In this document: in pieces, positions 1-9,569 of the stretch
Layout: each line of letters begins with the position of its first letter
Numbering within the stretch: position 1 is the first letter of the stretch
Origin: Cupriavidus pampae
GTDB taxonomy: Bacteria; Pseudomonadota; Gammaproteobacteria; Burkholderiales; Burkholderiaceae
Assembly (NCBI RefSeq): GCF_914271485.1
Contig: NZ_CAJZAG010000001.1
Location: forward strand, 310,001 to 374,000
DNA: 64,000 bases
Reading direction: 5' to 3'
The notes under the pieces: generated by a model
Databases searched by the model: none
Told to the model about the DNA's origin: nothing
The model's input: the letters and a program-made list of their open reading frames with translations, nothing else
Translations under genes and position numbers: made by a program

Positions 1-25
1 CGCTACGTCTGACGGGCGGCCGGCT

Positions 26-529
26 GTGTTCTCGTCCTCGTATTCGAATCTGCCGCCGCTTCCGCACCGCATCTTCCTGCTGCTGACCGTTGTCTGGGCG
101 GGGAGCCTGTGGACCATCGGCTATATGGTCGCCCCGACGCTGTTCTCGGTGCTGCCGAGCCGCGAGACCGCCGGCATGATCGCTGGCCACCTGTTCCGCA
201 CCGAGGCCATCCTCGGCGTGACGATCGGTGTGCTGCAGCTCGTGCTGTGCAATGTGATGATCCGCCGTGGCGCGGCACGTTATCGCGCGCTGCGCTGGAT
301 CGTGCTGGCTATGCTGGTATGTGTGCTGGCCGGGTATTTCGGCGTGCAGCCTTTTATGGAAGGTCTGCGCGTCAAGGCTCAGGCCGCCGGCGTGGGCGTA
401 TCGGAATCGCAGTACAAGTCGCAGTTCGGCATGCTGCACGGCGTGTCGAGCGCGATTTACCTCGTGCACAGCGTGCTTGCGCTGGTGCTGGTATGGCGCG
501 CCGCGGCGCCGCGCTCGGCGGGGGAGTGA
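26..529 (+). CDS. DUF4149 family membrane protein
   Basis: Predicted small integral membrane protein of about 167 residues with four hydrophobic segments (roughly residues 14-36, 59-78, 90-108 and 139-158) and a short cytoplasmic tail. The hydrophobic pattern, the length and the place next to a yhbY/rlmE/ftsH block match the DUF4149 proteins of Burkholderiales; the molecular function is unknown. The GTG at 26 is the first start inside the window, but the reading frame stays open to base 1, so the true start may lie upstream of the window. The gene converges on yhbY, and the two are separated by a large hairpin element. Family assignment is from pattern and context, not from a search. Confidence 0.7.
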   Translation: MFSSSYSNLPPLPHRIFLLLTVVWAGSLWTIGYMVAPTLFSVLPSRETAGMIAGHLFRTEAILGVTIGVLQLVLCNVMIRRGAARYRALRWIVLAMLVCVLAGYFGVQPFMEGLRVKAQAAGVGVSESQYKSQFGMLHGVSSAIYLVHSVLALVLVWRAAAPRSAGE

Positions 530-540
530 TTAGGGGTTGG

Positions 541-652
541 GAGGCGCTAGCAAAACGAAGCGAAGCGCTCCTGGCTAGGCGCGCGGCCGCAGACAGTACA
601 AATGGTACGGCAAGGCCGCGCAACGACGCCAGGATCGTTTTGCTAGTGCCTC
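541..652. repeat. Long nested hairpin element between convergent genes
   Basis: Bases 541-558 and 635-652 form an 18-bp stem with one mismatch (a G-U pair in RNA). Inside it 569-575 pairs with 628-634 (7 bp) and 581-588 pairs with 614-621 (8 bp), with GTAC/GTAC at the tip (596-599 and 605-608). The whole 112-bp block fills the gap between the DUF4149 gene and yhbY. It has no strong U-tract, so it may be a bidirectional transcription block or a dispersed palindromic repeat rather than a classical terminator. Confidence 0.75.
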
Positions 653-653
653 T

Positions 654-1163
654 TTAGCCTAGGGATTTCTTCTTTTGGCTGGCCGGACGGGCGCGCGAGC
701 GCTTGACGGTGCCGCCCGCGGTGACACGCTCGTTACCGAGCACGGTCACCTGCTTGCGCGTGGGGCGGCGATTCGGCGCGGCGCTCGGCTTGCGGATCGT
801 CACGGTGCGCGGCGCGCTGCCGGTACCCGGGGTGCGCTTGATCTGGCGGCGGCCGAGGTCGTCGGGCTGGTTCTCCTTCAGGCGGGCCGGACCCGGACGC
901 CAGACTACCAGCAGTTTGCCGATATGTTGGATCGGCGCGGCGTCGAGCTCGTCGCAGATCGCATCGTAAATGGCAATACGCGCATCGCGTTCGTCGCCAA
1001 AGACGCGGATCTTGATGAGATCATGTGCCGCCAGGCTGCGGTCGATCTCGGCCAGAACCGCGCGCGTGAGGCCTTCCGCGCCGATCATCACGACCGGATT
1101 GAGGCCATGGGCACGGGAGCGGAGTTCGGAACGCTGGGCGGAAATCAGTTGTAGAGCGGACAT
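654..1163 (-). CDS. yhbY: YhbY-type CRM-domain RNA-binding protein
   Basis: Small RNA-binding protein of 169 residues. The N-terminal 90 or so residues match the YhbY/CRM fold (start MSALQL, then the RSRAHGLNPVVMIG segment and the IGKLLVVWRP strand at about residues 80-90), associated in bacteria with 50S ribosomal subunit assembly. The C-terminal 75 residues are basic, rich in R, K, T and P and probably disordered; E. coli YhbY lacks such a tail. The longer frame begins at 1214, but the ATG at 1163 matches the family N-terminus. It is divergent from rlmE, a pairing common in beta-proteobacteria. Confidence 0.9.
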   Translation of the reverse strand: MSALQLISAQRSELRSRAHGLNPVVMIGAEGLTRAVLAEIDRSLAAHDLIKIRVFGDERDARIAIYDAICDELDAAPIQHIGKLLVVWRPGPARLKENQPDDLGRRQIKRTPGTGSAPRTVTIRKPSAAPNRRPTRKQVTVLGNERVTAGGTVKRSRARPASQKKKSLG

Positions 1164-1298
1164 GGGATCTGCAGTGGCAAAGTGGCGCGTATTATCCGCC
1201 AAAACCACACCCACCGGCGGTAAACATCAGGAAAAAGGGACAGGTTCCTGCGCGAGGTCATGAAATGAGTCATGAAAGCGCGCGGGGAACCGCACAGC

Positions 1299-1964
1299 AT
1301 GGCCAAGAACAAGTTCAACCAGTCGTGGCTGCACGACCATATCAACGATCCTTACGTCAAGATGGCCCAGCGCGAGGGATATCGCGCGCGGGCCGCCTAC
1401 AAACTCAAGGAAATCGACGAGCAGGACAAGCTGATCCGGCCGGGTGGGGTCGTCGTCGACCTCGGCGCGGCACCGGGCAGCTGGAGTCAATATGCGCGTA
1501 ACCGCCTGGCGGCCTCGCCGCGCGCGAAAGACGGGAAAATCGACGGCGCGGTGATTGCGATCGATCTTCTGCCAATGGAGCCCGTGGCTGACGTCACTTT
1601 CATTCAGGGCGATTTCCGCGAGGAGTCGGTATTCCGGGAGCTGGAAGCGGTGGTGCTGGAAGCTTCTGGCGGATCGAGAATCGACCTTGTTATCTCGGAT
1701 ATGGCCCCCAATTTGTCAGGTGTGGCCTTTGCCGATGCCGCGCGAATCGAGTATCTGTGCGATCTTGCGCTGGAATTTGCCCAGGCCCATCTGAAGGCGG
1801 ATGGAGCTTTGCTGGTAAAGTGCTTCCACGGTAGCGGCTACAGCCAGATCGTGGAGAAGTTCAAACGCCAGTTCAAGGTGGTCGCAAAGCGCAAGCCCAA
1901 GGCGTCGCGCGACAAGTCGGCGGAAACCTTTATTCTTGGGCGACATCTGAAAACAGTCGATTGA
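1299..1964 (+). CDS. rlmE: 23S rRNA 2'-O-ribose methyltransferase RlmE
   Basis: RlmE (FtsJ/RrmJ) uses S-adenosylmethionine to methylate the 2'-OH of U2552 in 23S rRNA. The 221-residue protein has the SAM loop [12 protein letters not shown] near residues 53-64 and the K-D-K-E catalytic set: K35 in AAYKL, D in ISDMAPN, K in LLVKCFHG and E in AETFILG. The ATG at 1299 ([10 protein letters not shown]) is chosen over the in-frame ATG at 1272 because it matches the family start. It lies about 105 bp upstream of ftsH in the classical rlmE-ftsH arrangement. Confidence 0.96.
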   Translation: MAKNKFNQSWLHDHINDPYVKMAQREGYRARAAYKLKEIDEQDKLIRPGGVVVDLGAAPGSWSQYARNRLAASPRAKDGKIDGAVIAIDLLPMEPVADVTFIQGDFREESVFRELEAVVLEASGGSRIDLVISDMAPNLSGVAFADAARIEYLCDLALEFAQAHLKADGALLVKCFHGSGYSQIVEKFKRQFKVVAKRKPKASRDKSAETFILGRHLKTVD

Positions 1965-2056
1965 GACACTATCGACGCCATAGTTTTAGGTTTCACCCCC
2001 AGGAACGGGCGCTGCATTACAATGCAATGCAGCCATCCCGTTGGCAAGGCATTTGC

Positions 2057-2073
2057 AAAGGAGTTCGGCCTTG
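2057..2073 (+). promoter_or_regulatory. Ribosome binding site deciding a TTG start for ftsH
   Basis: AAAGGAG at 2057-2063 lies seven bases before TTG at 2071. The upstream ATG at 2041 has no such site and would add ten residues not typical of FtsH. Confidence 0.8.
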
Positions 2074-3957
2074 AATAACAACCTGTTTCAAAAGGCGGCA
2101 ATCTGGCTCGTGATCGCGCTGGTATTGTTCACCGTCTTCAAGCAGTTCGACAAACCTCGCGCCCAGGACGGCGTCACCTATTCGCAGTTCATGGATGACG
2201 CGAAGAATGGCAAGGTGAGCCGCGTCGACGTGCAGGGCCGGAACCTGGTGGTCTCACCGAAGGAAGGCGCCAAGTACACGATCATCTCGCCGGGCGACAT
2301 CTGGATGGTCGGCGACCTGATGAAGTACGGCGTACAGGTTACCGGCAAGGCCGACGACGAGCCGAACGTCCTGGTTCAGGCGCTCTACTACCTCGGACCA
2401 ACCCTGCTGATCATCGTGTTCTGGTTCTACATGATGCGGCAGATGCAGGGCGGCGGTAAGGGCGGTGCCTTCTCGTTCGGCAAGTCGCGAGCGCGACTGA
2501 TCGACGAGAACCAGAACGCGGTCACCTTCCAGGACGTCGCCGGTTGCGACGAAGCCAAGGAAGAAGTGGTCGAGCTGGTCGACTTCCTGAAAGATCCTCA
2601 GAAATTCCAGAAGCTGGGCGGACGCATTCCGCGCGGCGTACTGCTGGTGGGCCCTCCGGGTACCGGCAAGACGCTGCTGGCACGCGCCATCGCCGGCGAA
2701 GCCAAGGTGCCGTTCTTCAGCATCTCCGGTTCGGACTTCGTTGAAATGTTCGTCGGCGTGGGCGCGGCCCGCGTGCGCGACATGTTCGAGAACGCCAAGA
2801 AGCAGGCCCCCTGCATCGTGTTCATCGACGAAATCGACGCGGTTGGCCGTCATCGTGGCGCCGGCATGGGCGGCGGTAACGACGAGCGCGAACAGACGCT
2901 GAACCAGATGCTGGTCGAGATGGACGGCTTCGAGGCCAACTCGGGCGTGATCGTGATTGCCGCGACCAACCGTTCGGACGTTCTGGACAAGGCGCTGCTG
3001 CGTCCGGGCCGTTTCGACCGCCAGGTCTACGTCGGTCTGCCGGATATCCGTGGCCGCGAGCAGATCCTGAAGGTCCATATGCGCAAGGTGCCGATCGGCA
3101 ACGACGTGGACGCATCGGTGATCGCGCGTGGCTCGCCTGGCTTCTCCGGCGCCGACCTCGCGAATCTGGTCAACGAAGCCGCGCTGTTTGCCGCACGCCG
3201 TAACAAGCGCGTGGTGGATATGCAGGACTTCGAGGACGCCAAGGACAAGATCTACATGGGCCCGGAGCGCAAGTCGACGGTCATGCGCGAAGAAGAGCGC
3301 AAGGCGACGGCTTACCACGAGTCCGGTCACGCGGTGGTGGCGAAGCTGCTGCCGAAGGCCGATCCGGTCCACAAGGTCACCATCATGCCGCGCGGCTGGG
3401 CACTGGGCGTAACCTGGCAACTGCCGGAGCACGACAAGTATTCGAAGTACAAGGACAACATGCTGGACGAGATTGCCATTCTCTTCGGCGGCCGTGCGGC
3501 AGAGGAAGTCTTCCTCCATGCCATGAGCACGGGAGCGTCCAACGACTTCGAGCGTGCCACCAAGATCGCTCGCGATATGGTGACCCGTTTCGGTATGAGC
3601 GACTCGCTCGGCGCGATGGTCTACGTCGATACCGAGCAGGACGGCATGTTCGGCAAGCTGTCTTCGAAGACCGTGTCGGAAGCCACGCAGGTGAAGGTCG
3701 ATAGCGAGATCCGCCGCATCATCGACGAGCAATACGCGCTGGCCAAGCGCCTGCTCGAAGAGAATCGCGACAAGGTCGAAGCGATGACCAACGCGCTGAT
3801 GGAGTGGGAAACGATTGACGCGGATCAGGTCAACGACATCATGGCTGGCAAGCCGCCGCGCCCGCCGCGTGGTGTGTCGGGTCAGAATGGTGGTGGCAAT
3901 ACGCCTTCGGGCGGTTCGCCGGTGACCCCGCCGACCAACGCGCCCGCGACGGCCTAA
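2071..3957 (+). CDS. ftsH: ATP-dependent zinc metalloprotease FtsH
   Basis: FtsH is a hexameric inner-membrane AAA+ protease that degrades misfolded membrane proteins and regulators such as LpxC or sigma32. The 628-residue protein has TM1 at about residues 8-24, a periplasmic domain, TM2 at about 102-121, Walker A GPPGTGKT at 194-201, Walker [11 protein letters not shown], the second region of homology, and the zinc motif HESGH at 416-420. The C-terminal 30 residues are Gly/Pro/Asn-rich. The frame is open to an ATG at 2041, but the TTG at 2071 has a strong ribosome site (AAAGGAG, 2057-2063) and gives the family N-terminus [10 protein letters not shown] terminator follows at 3976. Confidence 0.97.
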   Translation: MNNNLFQKAAIWLVIALVLFTVFKQFDKPRAQDGVTYSQFMDDAKNGKVSRVDVQGRNLVVSPKEGAKYTIISPGDIWMVGDLMKYGVQVTGKADDEPNVLVQALYYLGPTLLIIVFWFYMMRQMQGGGKGGAFSFGKSRARLIDENQNAVTFQDVAGCDEAKEEVVELVDFLKDPQKFQKLGGRIPRGVLLVGPPGTGKTLLARAIAGEAKVPFFSISGSDFVEMFVGVGAARVRDMFENAKKQAPCIVFIDEIDAVGRHRGAGMGGGNDEREQTLNQMLVEMDGFEANSGVIVIAATNRSDVLDKALLRPGRFDRQVYVGLPDIRGREQILKVHMRKVPIGNDVDASVIARGSPGFSGADLANLVNEAALFAARRNKRVVDMQDFEDAKDKIYMGPERKSTVMREEERKATAYHESGHAVVAKLLPKADPVHKVTIMPRGWALGVTWQLPEHDKYSKYKDNMLDEIAILFGGRAAEEVFLHAMSTGASNDFERATKIARDMVTRFGMSDSLGAMVYVDTEQDGMFGKLSSKTVSEATQVKVDSEIRRIIDEQYALAKRLLEENRDKVEAMTNALMEWETIDADQVNDIMAGKPPRPPRGVSGQNGGGNTPSGGSPVTPPTNAPATA

Positions 3958-3975
3958 CGCCCCTCGCGAGGACAA

Positions 3976-4010
3976 AAAAAGCCGGTGCCTTTGCGCACCG
4001 GCTTTTTCTT
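3976..4010 (+). terminator. Intrinsic terminator after ftsH
   Basis: GCCGGTGC (3981-3988) pairs with GCACCGGC (3995-4002) around a six-base loop. It is preceded by a run of A and followed by TTTTT, so it may also work in the other direction. It lies only about 20 bp before the folP start, so folP probably has its own promoter or depends on read-through. Confidence 0.9.
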
Positions 4011-4027
4011 TTGGTAATCTCCCGCCG

Positions 4028-4909
4028 ATGAGCACTTCCGTTTTCCAGTGCGGGCGCTATCGCTTCGCTCGTGACCATCGCCCGCTAGTCATGGGCATTC
4101 TCAATGTCACGCCGGACTCGTTCTCCGACGGCGGCCGCCATGCCTCGCGCGACGCGGCGCTGCGGCACGCGGAGCAGATGATCGCGGAGGGCGTCGATAT
4201 CATCGACATCGGCGGCGAATCGAGCCGGCCCGGTTCCGCGGCGCTGCCGCTCGACGAAGAGCTCGCGCGCGTGATGCCAATCGTCGAGGCGCTGCGCGAC
4301 TGCGGCAGGCCGTTGTCGATCGACACGTACAAGCCCGAGGTCATGCGCGCGGCGCTGGCGGGCGGAGCCGATCTGATCAACGATATCTGGGGTTTTCGCA
4401 TGCCCGGCGCGGTGGAGGCCGTGGCGGCAGGCGATGCCGGGTTGTGCGTCATGCACATGCAGCGCGACCCGCAGACGATGCAGGAGGACCCGCATTACTC
4501 GGACGTGGTGGGGGAGGTGGCCGACTTCCTGCGGGAACGGGTGTCAACCCTGCGTACGGCGGGCGTGAGCGAGGAGCGCATCTCGCTGGATCCGGGCTTT
4601 GGCTTTGGCAAGACACCGGATCATAATCTCCGTCTGCTCGCGCAGATGTCGCGGCTCGCGATCGATGACCTGCCGATTCTGGCGGGGTTGTCGCGCAAGT
4701 CGACGCTCGGTGCGATCATCGGGGGCAAGCCGCCGATACAGCGCGTGGCCGCGAGCCTGGCGGCCGCGGTCTGCGCCGCGGAGCGCGGTGCCTTTATCGT
4801 GCGCGTGCACGACGTAGAACAAACGGTGGACGCCCTGAAGACCTGGTGGGCGATCCGCCACGAATCGATTGCCGCCGCTCGGTGGCAATGGGAGAACGAG
4901 AACACATGA
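4028..4909 (+). CDS. folP: Dihydropteroate synthase FolP
   Basis: FolP condenses 6-hydroxymethyl-7,8-dihydropterin diphosphate with p-aminobenzoate to give dihydropteroate in folate synthesis; it is the sulfonamide target. The 293-residue protein has the first pterin/PABA loop [15 protein letters not shown] at about residues 22-36, the [12 protein letters not shown] motif at about 59-70, the SIDTYKPEV segment, and the [10 protein letters not shown] and GLSRKSTLG motifs toward the C-terminus. Its TGA overlaps the glmM ATG (ATGA), so the two are translationally coupled, as in many proteobacteria. The C-terminal WENENT extension lies in the overlap zone. Confidence 0.96.
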   Translation: MSTSVFQCGRYRFARDHRPLVMGILNVTPDSFSDGGRHASRDAALRHAEQMIAEGVDIIDIGGESSRPGSAALPLDEELARVMPIVEALRDCGRPLSIDTYKPEVMRAALAGGADLINDIWGFRMPGAVEAVAAGDAGLCVMHMQRDPQTMQEDPHYSDVVGEVADFLRERVSTLRTAGVSEERISLDPGFGFGKTPDHNLRLLAQMSRLAIDDLPILAGLSRKSTLGAIIGGKPPIQRVAASLAAAVCAAERGAFIVRVHDVEQTVDALKTWWAIRHESIAAARWQWENENT

Positions 4910-6249
4910 CACGCAAATATTTCGGGACCGATGGAGTACGGGGCAGGGTCGGCGAATCGCCGATCACGCCGGATTTCGTGATGCGCCTCGGCTATGCCGC
5001 GGGCAAGGTGCTGGCGCTGAGCCAGAAGACCTCGCAGGGCAAGCCGACGGTACTGATCGGCAAGGACACGCGGATCTCGGGCTACATGCTCGAGGCCGCG
5101 CTCGAGGCCGGCTTTACCTCGGCCGGCGTCAATGTGCTGCTGACCGGCCCGCTGCCCACACCGGGCGTGGCCTACCTGACGCGCGCGCTGCGTCTGGCCG
5201 CGGGTGTGGTCATCTCCGCGAGCCACAATCCGTACTACGACAACGGCATCAAGTTCTTCTCGTCGAATGGCGACAAGCTGCCCGATGCGGTCGAGTCGCA
5301 GATCGAGGCCGCGCTCGAAGAGCCGATGAACTGCGTGCGCTCGGACGATCTGGGGCGCGCGCGGCGTATCGACGATGCCGCCGGCCGCTACATCGAATTC
5401 TGCAAGAGCACGTTCCCGTACGAACAGGATCTGCACGGTCTGAAGATCGTGGTCGACTGCGCGCATGGCGCCGCGTACCACATCGCGCCGCACGTGTTCC
5501 ATGAACTCGGCGCGGACGTGCTGTCGATCGGCAACCAGCCCGATGGCCGCAACATCAATGCCGGCTATGGCGCGACCGCGCCGGACAAGCTGGTCGAAGC
5601 GGTCAAGGCGCATGGCGCGGATCTGGGTCTGGCCTTCGATGGCGATGCCGATCGCCTGCAGGTGGTCGATGCCTCGGGCCGTCTCTACAACGGTGACGAA
5701 CTGCTGTACGTGATCGTGCGCGATCGCCAGGCCGCCGGTCAGACGGTGGAGGGCGCGGTGGGCACGCTGATGACGAACATGGCCGTGGAGCTCGCGCTCA
5801 AGCGGCTGGGCGTGTCGTTCGTGCGAGCGAACGTGGGCGACCGCTACGTGCTCGAGGAACTGAACCGCAACAAGTGGACGCTCGGCGGCGAAGGGTCGGG
5901 GCACCTGCTCTGCCTCGACCGGCACACCACCGGCGACGGCATCGTGTCGGCGCTGCAGGTGCTGGCCGCGCTGCGTCGCAGCGGCAAGACGCTGGCGCAA
6001 ATGCTCGATGGCGTGCGCCTGTTCCCGCAGACGCTGATCAACGTGCGCGTGGAGAAGGGATTCGACTGGAAGACTCACGCCGGTCTGGCTGCTGCGCGCG
6101 CGCAGGTGGAACCGGAGCTGGAAGGGCGGGGTCGCGTGCTGATCCGCGCGTCGGGTACGGAACCCGTGGTGCGCGTGATGGTGGAAGCGGAACAGGTGGA
6201 AACTGCCGAGCTGGCCGCCCAGACACTGGCAAAGGCGCTGCAATCCTGA
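4906..6249 (+). CDS. glmM: Phosphoglucosamine mutase GlmM
   Basis: GlmM interconverts glucosamine-6-phosphate and glucosamine-1-phosphate for UDP-GlcNAc synthesis (peptidoglycan, LPS). The 447-residue protein starts [13 protein letters not shown], has the active-site serine in SASHNP (Ser at about residue 106, phosphorylated in the family), the metal-binding loop DGDADR, the sugar loop GGEGSGH and the phosphate loop [12 protein letters not shown] at the C-terminus. An upstream in-frame ATG at 4846 lies inside folP and is rejected because the family start and the ATGA overlap both point to 4906. A terminator follows at 6299. Confidence 0.97.
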   Translation: MTRKYFGTDGVRGRVGESPITPDFVMRLGYAAGKVLALSQKTSQGKPTVLIGKDTRISGYMLEAALEAGFTSAGVNVLLTGPLPTPGVAYLTRALRLAAGVVISASHNPYYDNGIKFFSSNGDKLPDAVESQIEAALEEPMNCVRSDDLGRARRIDDAAGRYIEFCKSTFPYEQDLHGLKIVVDCAHGAAYHIAPHVFHELGADVLSIGNQPDGRNINAGYGATAPDKLVEAVKAHGADLGLAFDGDADRLQVVDASGRLYNGDELLYVIVRDRQAAGQTVEGAVGTLMTNMAVELALKRLGVSFVRANVGDRYVLEELNRNKWTLGGEGSGHLLCLDRHTTGDGIVSALQVLAALRRSGKTLAQMLDGVRLFPQTLINVRVEKGFDWKTHAGLAAARAQVEPELEGRGRVLIRASGTEPVVRVMVEAEQVETAELAAQTLAKALQS

Positions 6250-6298
6250 GCTCAAACCCGTAAGTTACGCATGGCGCGTTTCACCGCGCCACGCACCG

Positions 6299-6325
6299 AA
6301 GGCCAGCCCCGCGCTGGCCTTTTTT
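6299..6325 (+). terminator. Intrinsic terminator after glmM
   Basis: GGCCAGC (6301-6307) pairs with GCTGGCC (6313-6319), followed by seven T residues. It closes the folP-glmM unit before the Pho-controlled pstS promoter. Confidence 0.9.
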
Positions 6326-6440
6326 ATGGCGGCAATATTCAATTAACCGCCGTCGCTTGTCACCCGCCAGAGGGGTTGCGTCCAGTGCGCCCGCAACCCG
6401 CAAACCGCCATTTGAAGCCACTTAAGAAGAACATTGCGGG

Positions 6441-6474
6441 ATGTCATGGAACTGTCATATAGACCGCATAAAGT
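6441..6474 (+). promoter_or_regulatory. PhoB box and -10 element of pstS
   Basis: TGTCAT occurs at 6442-6447 and again at 6453-6458, exactly 11 bp apart, in ATGTCATGGAACTGTCATA. A -10-like TAAAGT (6469-6474) begins 16 bp after the start of the second repeat, the geometry I recall for E. coli pstS. No good -35 is present, as expected for a PhoB-activated promoter. Confidence 0.82.
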
Positions 6475-6479
6475 TCGAC

Positions 6480-6498
6480 TTGTCAAAAATTTGTCATT
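6480..6498 (+). promoter_or_regulatory. Second PhoB-like box in the pstS leader
   Basis: TGTCAA (6481-6486) and TGTCAT (6492-6497) are again 11 bp apart. The box lies downstream of the predicted -10 and 27 bp before the pstS start codon, so if the upstream -10 is right this second site is inside the transcribed leader. Confidence 0.6.
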
Positions 6499-6524
6499 CC
6501 CCAACCATGTTCTCTGGAGGACAT

Positions 6525-7556
6525 ATGAAGCTGGTCAAGACTGCCGTAGCAGGCATCGTTTCGTTGGTAGTGGCGGGTACTGCGTTCGCGGCGGAAATTA
6601 CCGGTGCAGGCGCCTCGTTCCCGGCGCCCGTGTATTCCAAATGGGCAGACGCCTACCAAAAAGCAACGGGTAACAAGGTCAACTATCAATCGATCGGTTC
6701 GTCGGGCGGCCTGAAGCAGATTGGCGCCAAGACGGTCGATTTCGGCGCATCGGACGCCCCGCTGAAGGACGACGAACTGGCCAAGCAAGGTCTGGTTCAG
6801 TTCCCGACCGTGATCGGCGGCGTGGTGCCCGTGATCAACCTGCAAGGCGTGAAGCCGGGCGAACTGGTGATCACCGGCGAAGTGCTGGCGAACATCTATC
6901 TGGGCAAGATCAAGAAGTGGGACGATCCCGCGATCGCCTCGCTGAACCCGAAGGTCAAGCTGCCGGCTCAGGACATCCTGCCGGTGCGTCGCGCCGACGG
7001 TTCGGGCACGACCTTCATCTTCACGAACTACCTGGCCAAGGCCAGCGCCGACTGGAAGAACTCGGTGGGCGAAGGCACGACCGTGAACTGGCCGGGTGGC
7101 GGCACGGGCGGCAAGGGTAACGAAGGCGTTGCCGCTTTCGTGCAGCGTCTGAATGGCGCGATTGGCTACGTCGAGTATGCCTACGCCAAGCAGAACAAGA
7201 TGACCCACCTGAACATGAAGAACACGGCCGGCGAAACCGTGCAGCCGAGCGACGACGCGTTCCGCGCCGCCGCCGCTGGTGCCGACTGGAGCAAGACGTA
7301 CTACCAGATCCTGACCAACCAGCCGGGCAAGGGCGCATGGCCGATCGCTGGCGCTACCTTCATCCTGGTGCAGAAGAGCCAGGATAAGCCGGCGCAAGGT
7401 ACGGAAGTGCTGAAGTTCTTCGACTGGGCCTACAAGAGTGGCGGCGCCATGGCGACCGACCTCGACTACGTGCCGCTGCCGGAATCGGTCGTGAGCCAGA
7501 TCCGCAACACGTGGAAGACGTCCGTGAAGGACGCTTCGGGCAAGGCGCTGTACTAA
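6525..7556 (+). CDS. pstS: Periplasmic phosphate-binding protein PstS
   Basis: PstS captures inorganic phosphate in the periplasm and delivers it to the PstCAB ABC transporter. The 343-residue precursor begins [22 protein letters not shown], a clear Sec signal peptide with cleavage predicted before [10 protein letters not shown]. Phosphate-binding motifs are visible: GASFPAPVY near the mature N-terminus, [18 protein letters not shown] and [12 protein letters not shown]. The ATG at 6525 has a strong ribosome site (GGAGG at 6516-6520) and is preferred over an open frame to 6441. It is first in pstSCAB-phoU-phoB-phoR and is expected to be induced by phosphate starvation through the two upstream PhoB boxes. 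Confidence 0.97.
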   Translation: MKLVKTAVAGIVSLVVAGTAFAAEITGAGASFPAPVYSKWADAYQKATGNKVNYQSIGSSGGLKQIGAKTVDFGASDAPLKDDELAKQGLVQFPTVIGGVVPVINLQGVKPGELVITGEVLANIYLGKIKKWDDPAIASLNPKVKLPAQDILPVRRADGSGTTFIFTNYLAKASADWKNSVGEGTTVNWPGGGTGGKGNEGVAAFVQRLNGAIGYVEYAYAKQNKMTHLNMKNTAGETVQPSDDAFRAAAAGADWSKTYYQILTNQPGKGAWPIAGATFILVQKSQDKPAQGTEVLKFFDWAYKSGGAMATDLDYVPLPESVVSQIRNTWKTSVKDASGKALY

Positions 7557-7572
7557 GCCTTACCCACTGGCC

Positions 7573-7595
7573 GGGCCGCATTCGTATTGCGGTCC
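7573..7595 (+). other. Intercistronic hairpin pstS-pstC
   Basis: GGGCCGCA (7573-7580) can pair with TGCGGTCC (7588-7595), with one G-U pair and a seven-base loop. No U-tract follows. It may protect the pstS message or reduce read-through to pstC, which would fit the need for more PstS than PstC. Confidence 0.45.
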
Positions 7596-7681
7596 CTTCG
7601 TTGCGGCTTATCCGCGCGGCCCGGCCAGGGTCCACCTGGGTTTCATCGCTCCTTCGGTTTCAACGCAACCTGACATCCACC

Positions 7682-8647
7682 ATGGCGACTTCGTCCGATC
7701 TTCCGGCCGTACGGCCACCAAGCCGCACCGGCGACATTCTGTTCGGCGGCCTGACCCGCGGCGCCGCCATCGTGACGCTGCTGCTGCTGGGCGGCATCAT
7801 TGTCTCGCTCGCCATCAGCGCGTGGCCTTCGATCAAGCAGTTCGGCATCGGCTTCCTGTGGAATGCCGAGTGGGATCCGCCCGCCGACGTGTACGGTGCA
7901 CTGGTGCCGATCTACGGCACGATCGTGACCTCGCTGATCGCACTCATCATCGCTGTGCCAGTCAGTTTCGGCATCGCCCTGTTTCTCACCGAGTTGTCGC
8001 CGGCCTGGCTGCGCCGACCGCTCGGTACCGCCATCGAGTTGCTCGCCGCAGTGCCGTCGATCGTGTACGGCATGTGGGGCCTGCTCGTGTTTGCGCCGAT
8101 CTTCGGCGAGTATTTCCAGAAGCCGCTGTCCGCGACGATCGGACAGGTGCCGGTCATCGGCAAGCTGTTCCAGGGCGCGCCGCTGGGTATCGGCCTGCTG
8201 TGCGCGGGCGTGATCCTGGCGATCATGATCATCCCGTACATCGCCTCGGTGATGCGCGATGTGTTTGAAGTTACCCCCGTGCTGCTCAAGGAGTCCGCGT
8301 ACGGCATCGGCTGCACGACGTGGGAAGTGATGTGGCGCGTGGTGCTGCCCTATACCCGTGCCGGCGTGATCGGCGGCGTGATGCTGGGCCTGGGCCGCGC
8401 GCTCGGTGAAACGATGGCCGTCACGTTCGTGATCGGCAATACCAATCTGCTCGACAGCCCTTCGCTCTTCGCGCCGGGCAACAGCATTACCTCGGCGCTC
8501 GCGAACGAGTTTGCCGAAGCTGGTGCCGGCCTGCATACCGCCGCGCTGATGGAACTGGGCCTGATCCTGTTCTTCATCACGTTCGTGGTGCTGGCCCTTT
8601 CCAAAGTGCTGCTGCTGCGTCTTGCCAAGAACGAGGGGGGCAAATGA
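7682..8647 (+). CDS. pstC: Phosphate ABC transporter permease PstC
   Basis: Inner-membrane permease that pairs with PstA in the high-affinity phosphate transporter. The 321-residue protein has about six TM segments, the first at about residues 27-47 ([14 protein letters not shown]), and the EAA-type coupling loop ([20 protein letters not shown]). The frame is open to 7511, inside pstS, but the ATG at 7682 fits the family N-terminus; no strong Shine-Dalgarno is visible. The stop overlaps the pstA start (ATGA at 8644-8647), so the two are translationally coupled. It is 125 bp downstream of pstS. Confidence 0.95.
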   Translation: MATSSDLPAVRPPSRTGDILFGGLTRGAAIVTLLLLGGIIVSLAISAWPSIKQFGIGFLWNAEWDPPADVYGALVPIYGTIVTSLIALIIAVPVSFGIALFLTELSPAWLRRPLGTAIELLAAVPSIVYGMWGLLVFAPIFGEYFQKPLSATIGQVPVIGKLFQGAPLGIGLLCAGVILAIMIIPYIASVMRDVFEVTPVLLKESAYGIGCTTWEVMWRVVLPYTRAGVIGGVMLGLGRALGETMAVTFVIGNTNLLDSPSLFAPGNSITSALANEFAEAGAGLHTAALMELGLILFFITFVVLALSKVLLLRLAKNEGGK

Positions 8648-9546
8648 ACCAAGCGAGTCACGCCATGGCGTCTTCTTCCATTCCGGCGGTCCGCGCCGAT
8701 TCCGAGGTCGTGCGCACGCGCCTGCAAAGTTCGCGCCGCCGCATGAACATGTATGCGCTGACGGCTTCGCTGGCGGCAATGGGTTTCGGTCTGTTCTGGC
8801 TGATGTGGATCCTGTGGACCACGGTCTCGCTCGGCATCGGTGGCCTGTCGTGGGATCTGTTCACGCAGATGACGCCGGCGCCGAACACCGCCGGTGGCGG
8901 TCTGGCCAATGCGATCTTCGGCAGCTTCGTGATGGTGGGGCTGGCTACGCTGATCGGCACGCCGCTCGGCATCCTGGCTGGTGTCTATCTGGCGGAATAC
9001 GGCCAGAAGAACCTGCTGGCCAGCGTCATCCGCTTTATCAACGACATTCTGTTGTCGGCGCCGTCGATCGTGATCGGGCTGTTCGTGTACGCGATCGTGG
9101 TCGTTCGCATGGGCCATTTCTCGGCCTGGGCCGGCATCTGCGCGCTGGCGCTGCTGCAGATCCCGATCGTGGTGCGCACCACCGAGAACATGCTGAACCT
9201 CGTGCCGAACGCGCTGCGTGAAGCCGCGGTGGCACTCGGTACGCCGAAGTGGAAGATGGTGATGTCGATCACGGTCAAGTCCTCGTACGCGGGCATCATC
9301 ACCGGCGTGCTGCTGGCGGTGGCGCGGATCGCGGGCGAAACCGCGCCGCTGCTGTTCACCGCGCTCTCCAATCAGTTCTGGACCTCGGACCTCGACAAGC
9401 CGATGGCCAACCTGCCGGTGACGATCTTCCGCTTTGCGATGAGCCCGTTCACGGAATGGCAGCAGCTGGCCTGGGCCGGCGTGTTCCTGATTACCGTTGG
9501 TGTGTTGGCGCTGAATATCATCGCGCGCATGCTGTTCAAGAAATAA
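8644..9546 (+). CDS. pstA: Phosphate ABC transporter permease PstA
   Basis: Second permease of the phosphate transporter; 300 residues with about six TM helices and the coupling loop [22 protein letters not shown] near the middle that contacts PstB. The G-rich run GAGGGGGG just before the ATG serves as ribosome site, and the start overlaps the pstC stop by four bases. A 23-bp gap leads to pstB. The first 35 residues are polar and longer than in E. coli PstA, which is common in this family. Confidence 0.95.
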   Translation: MNQASHAMASSSIPAVRADSEVVRTRLQSSRRRMNMYALTASLAAMGFGLFWLMWILWTTVSLGIGGLSWDLFTQMTPAPNTAGGGLANAIFGSFVMVGLATLIGTPLGILAGVYLAEYGQKNLLASVIRFINDILLSAPSIVIGLFVYAIVVVRMGHFSAWAGICALALLQIPIVVRTTENMLNLVPNALREAAVALGTPKWKMVMSITVKSSYAGIITGVLLAVARIAGETAPLLFTALSNQFWTSDLDKPMANLPVTIFRFAMSPFTEWQQLAWAGVFLITVGVLALNIIARMLFKK

Positions 9547-9569
9547 TCGAATTCAAGCGAGACACGAGC

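Noticed and set aside
1258..1278. GTCATGAAA direct repeat upstream of rlmE as a regulatory site
   Set aside because: Two copies 12 bp apart with no known motif; not enough evidence.
2254..4035. 593-residue open frame antisense to ftsH
   Set aside because: Typical shadow frame of high-GC coding DNA. It has no recognisable domain and ftsH on the other strand is certain.
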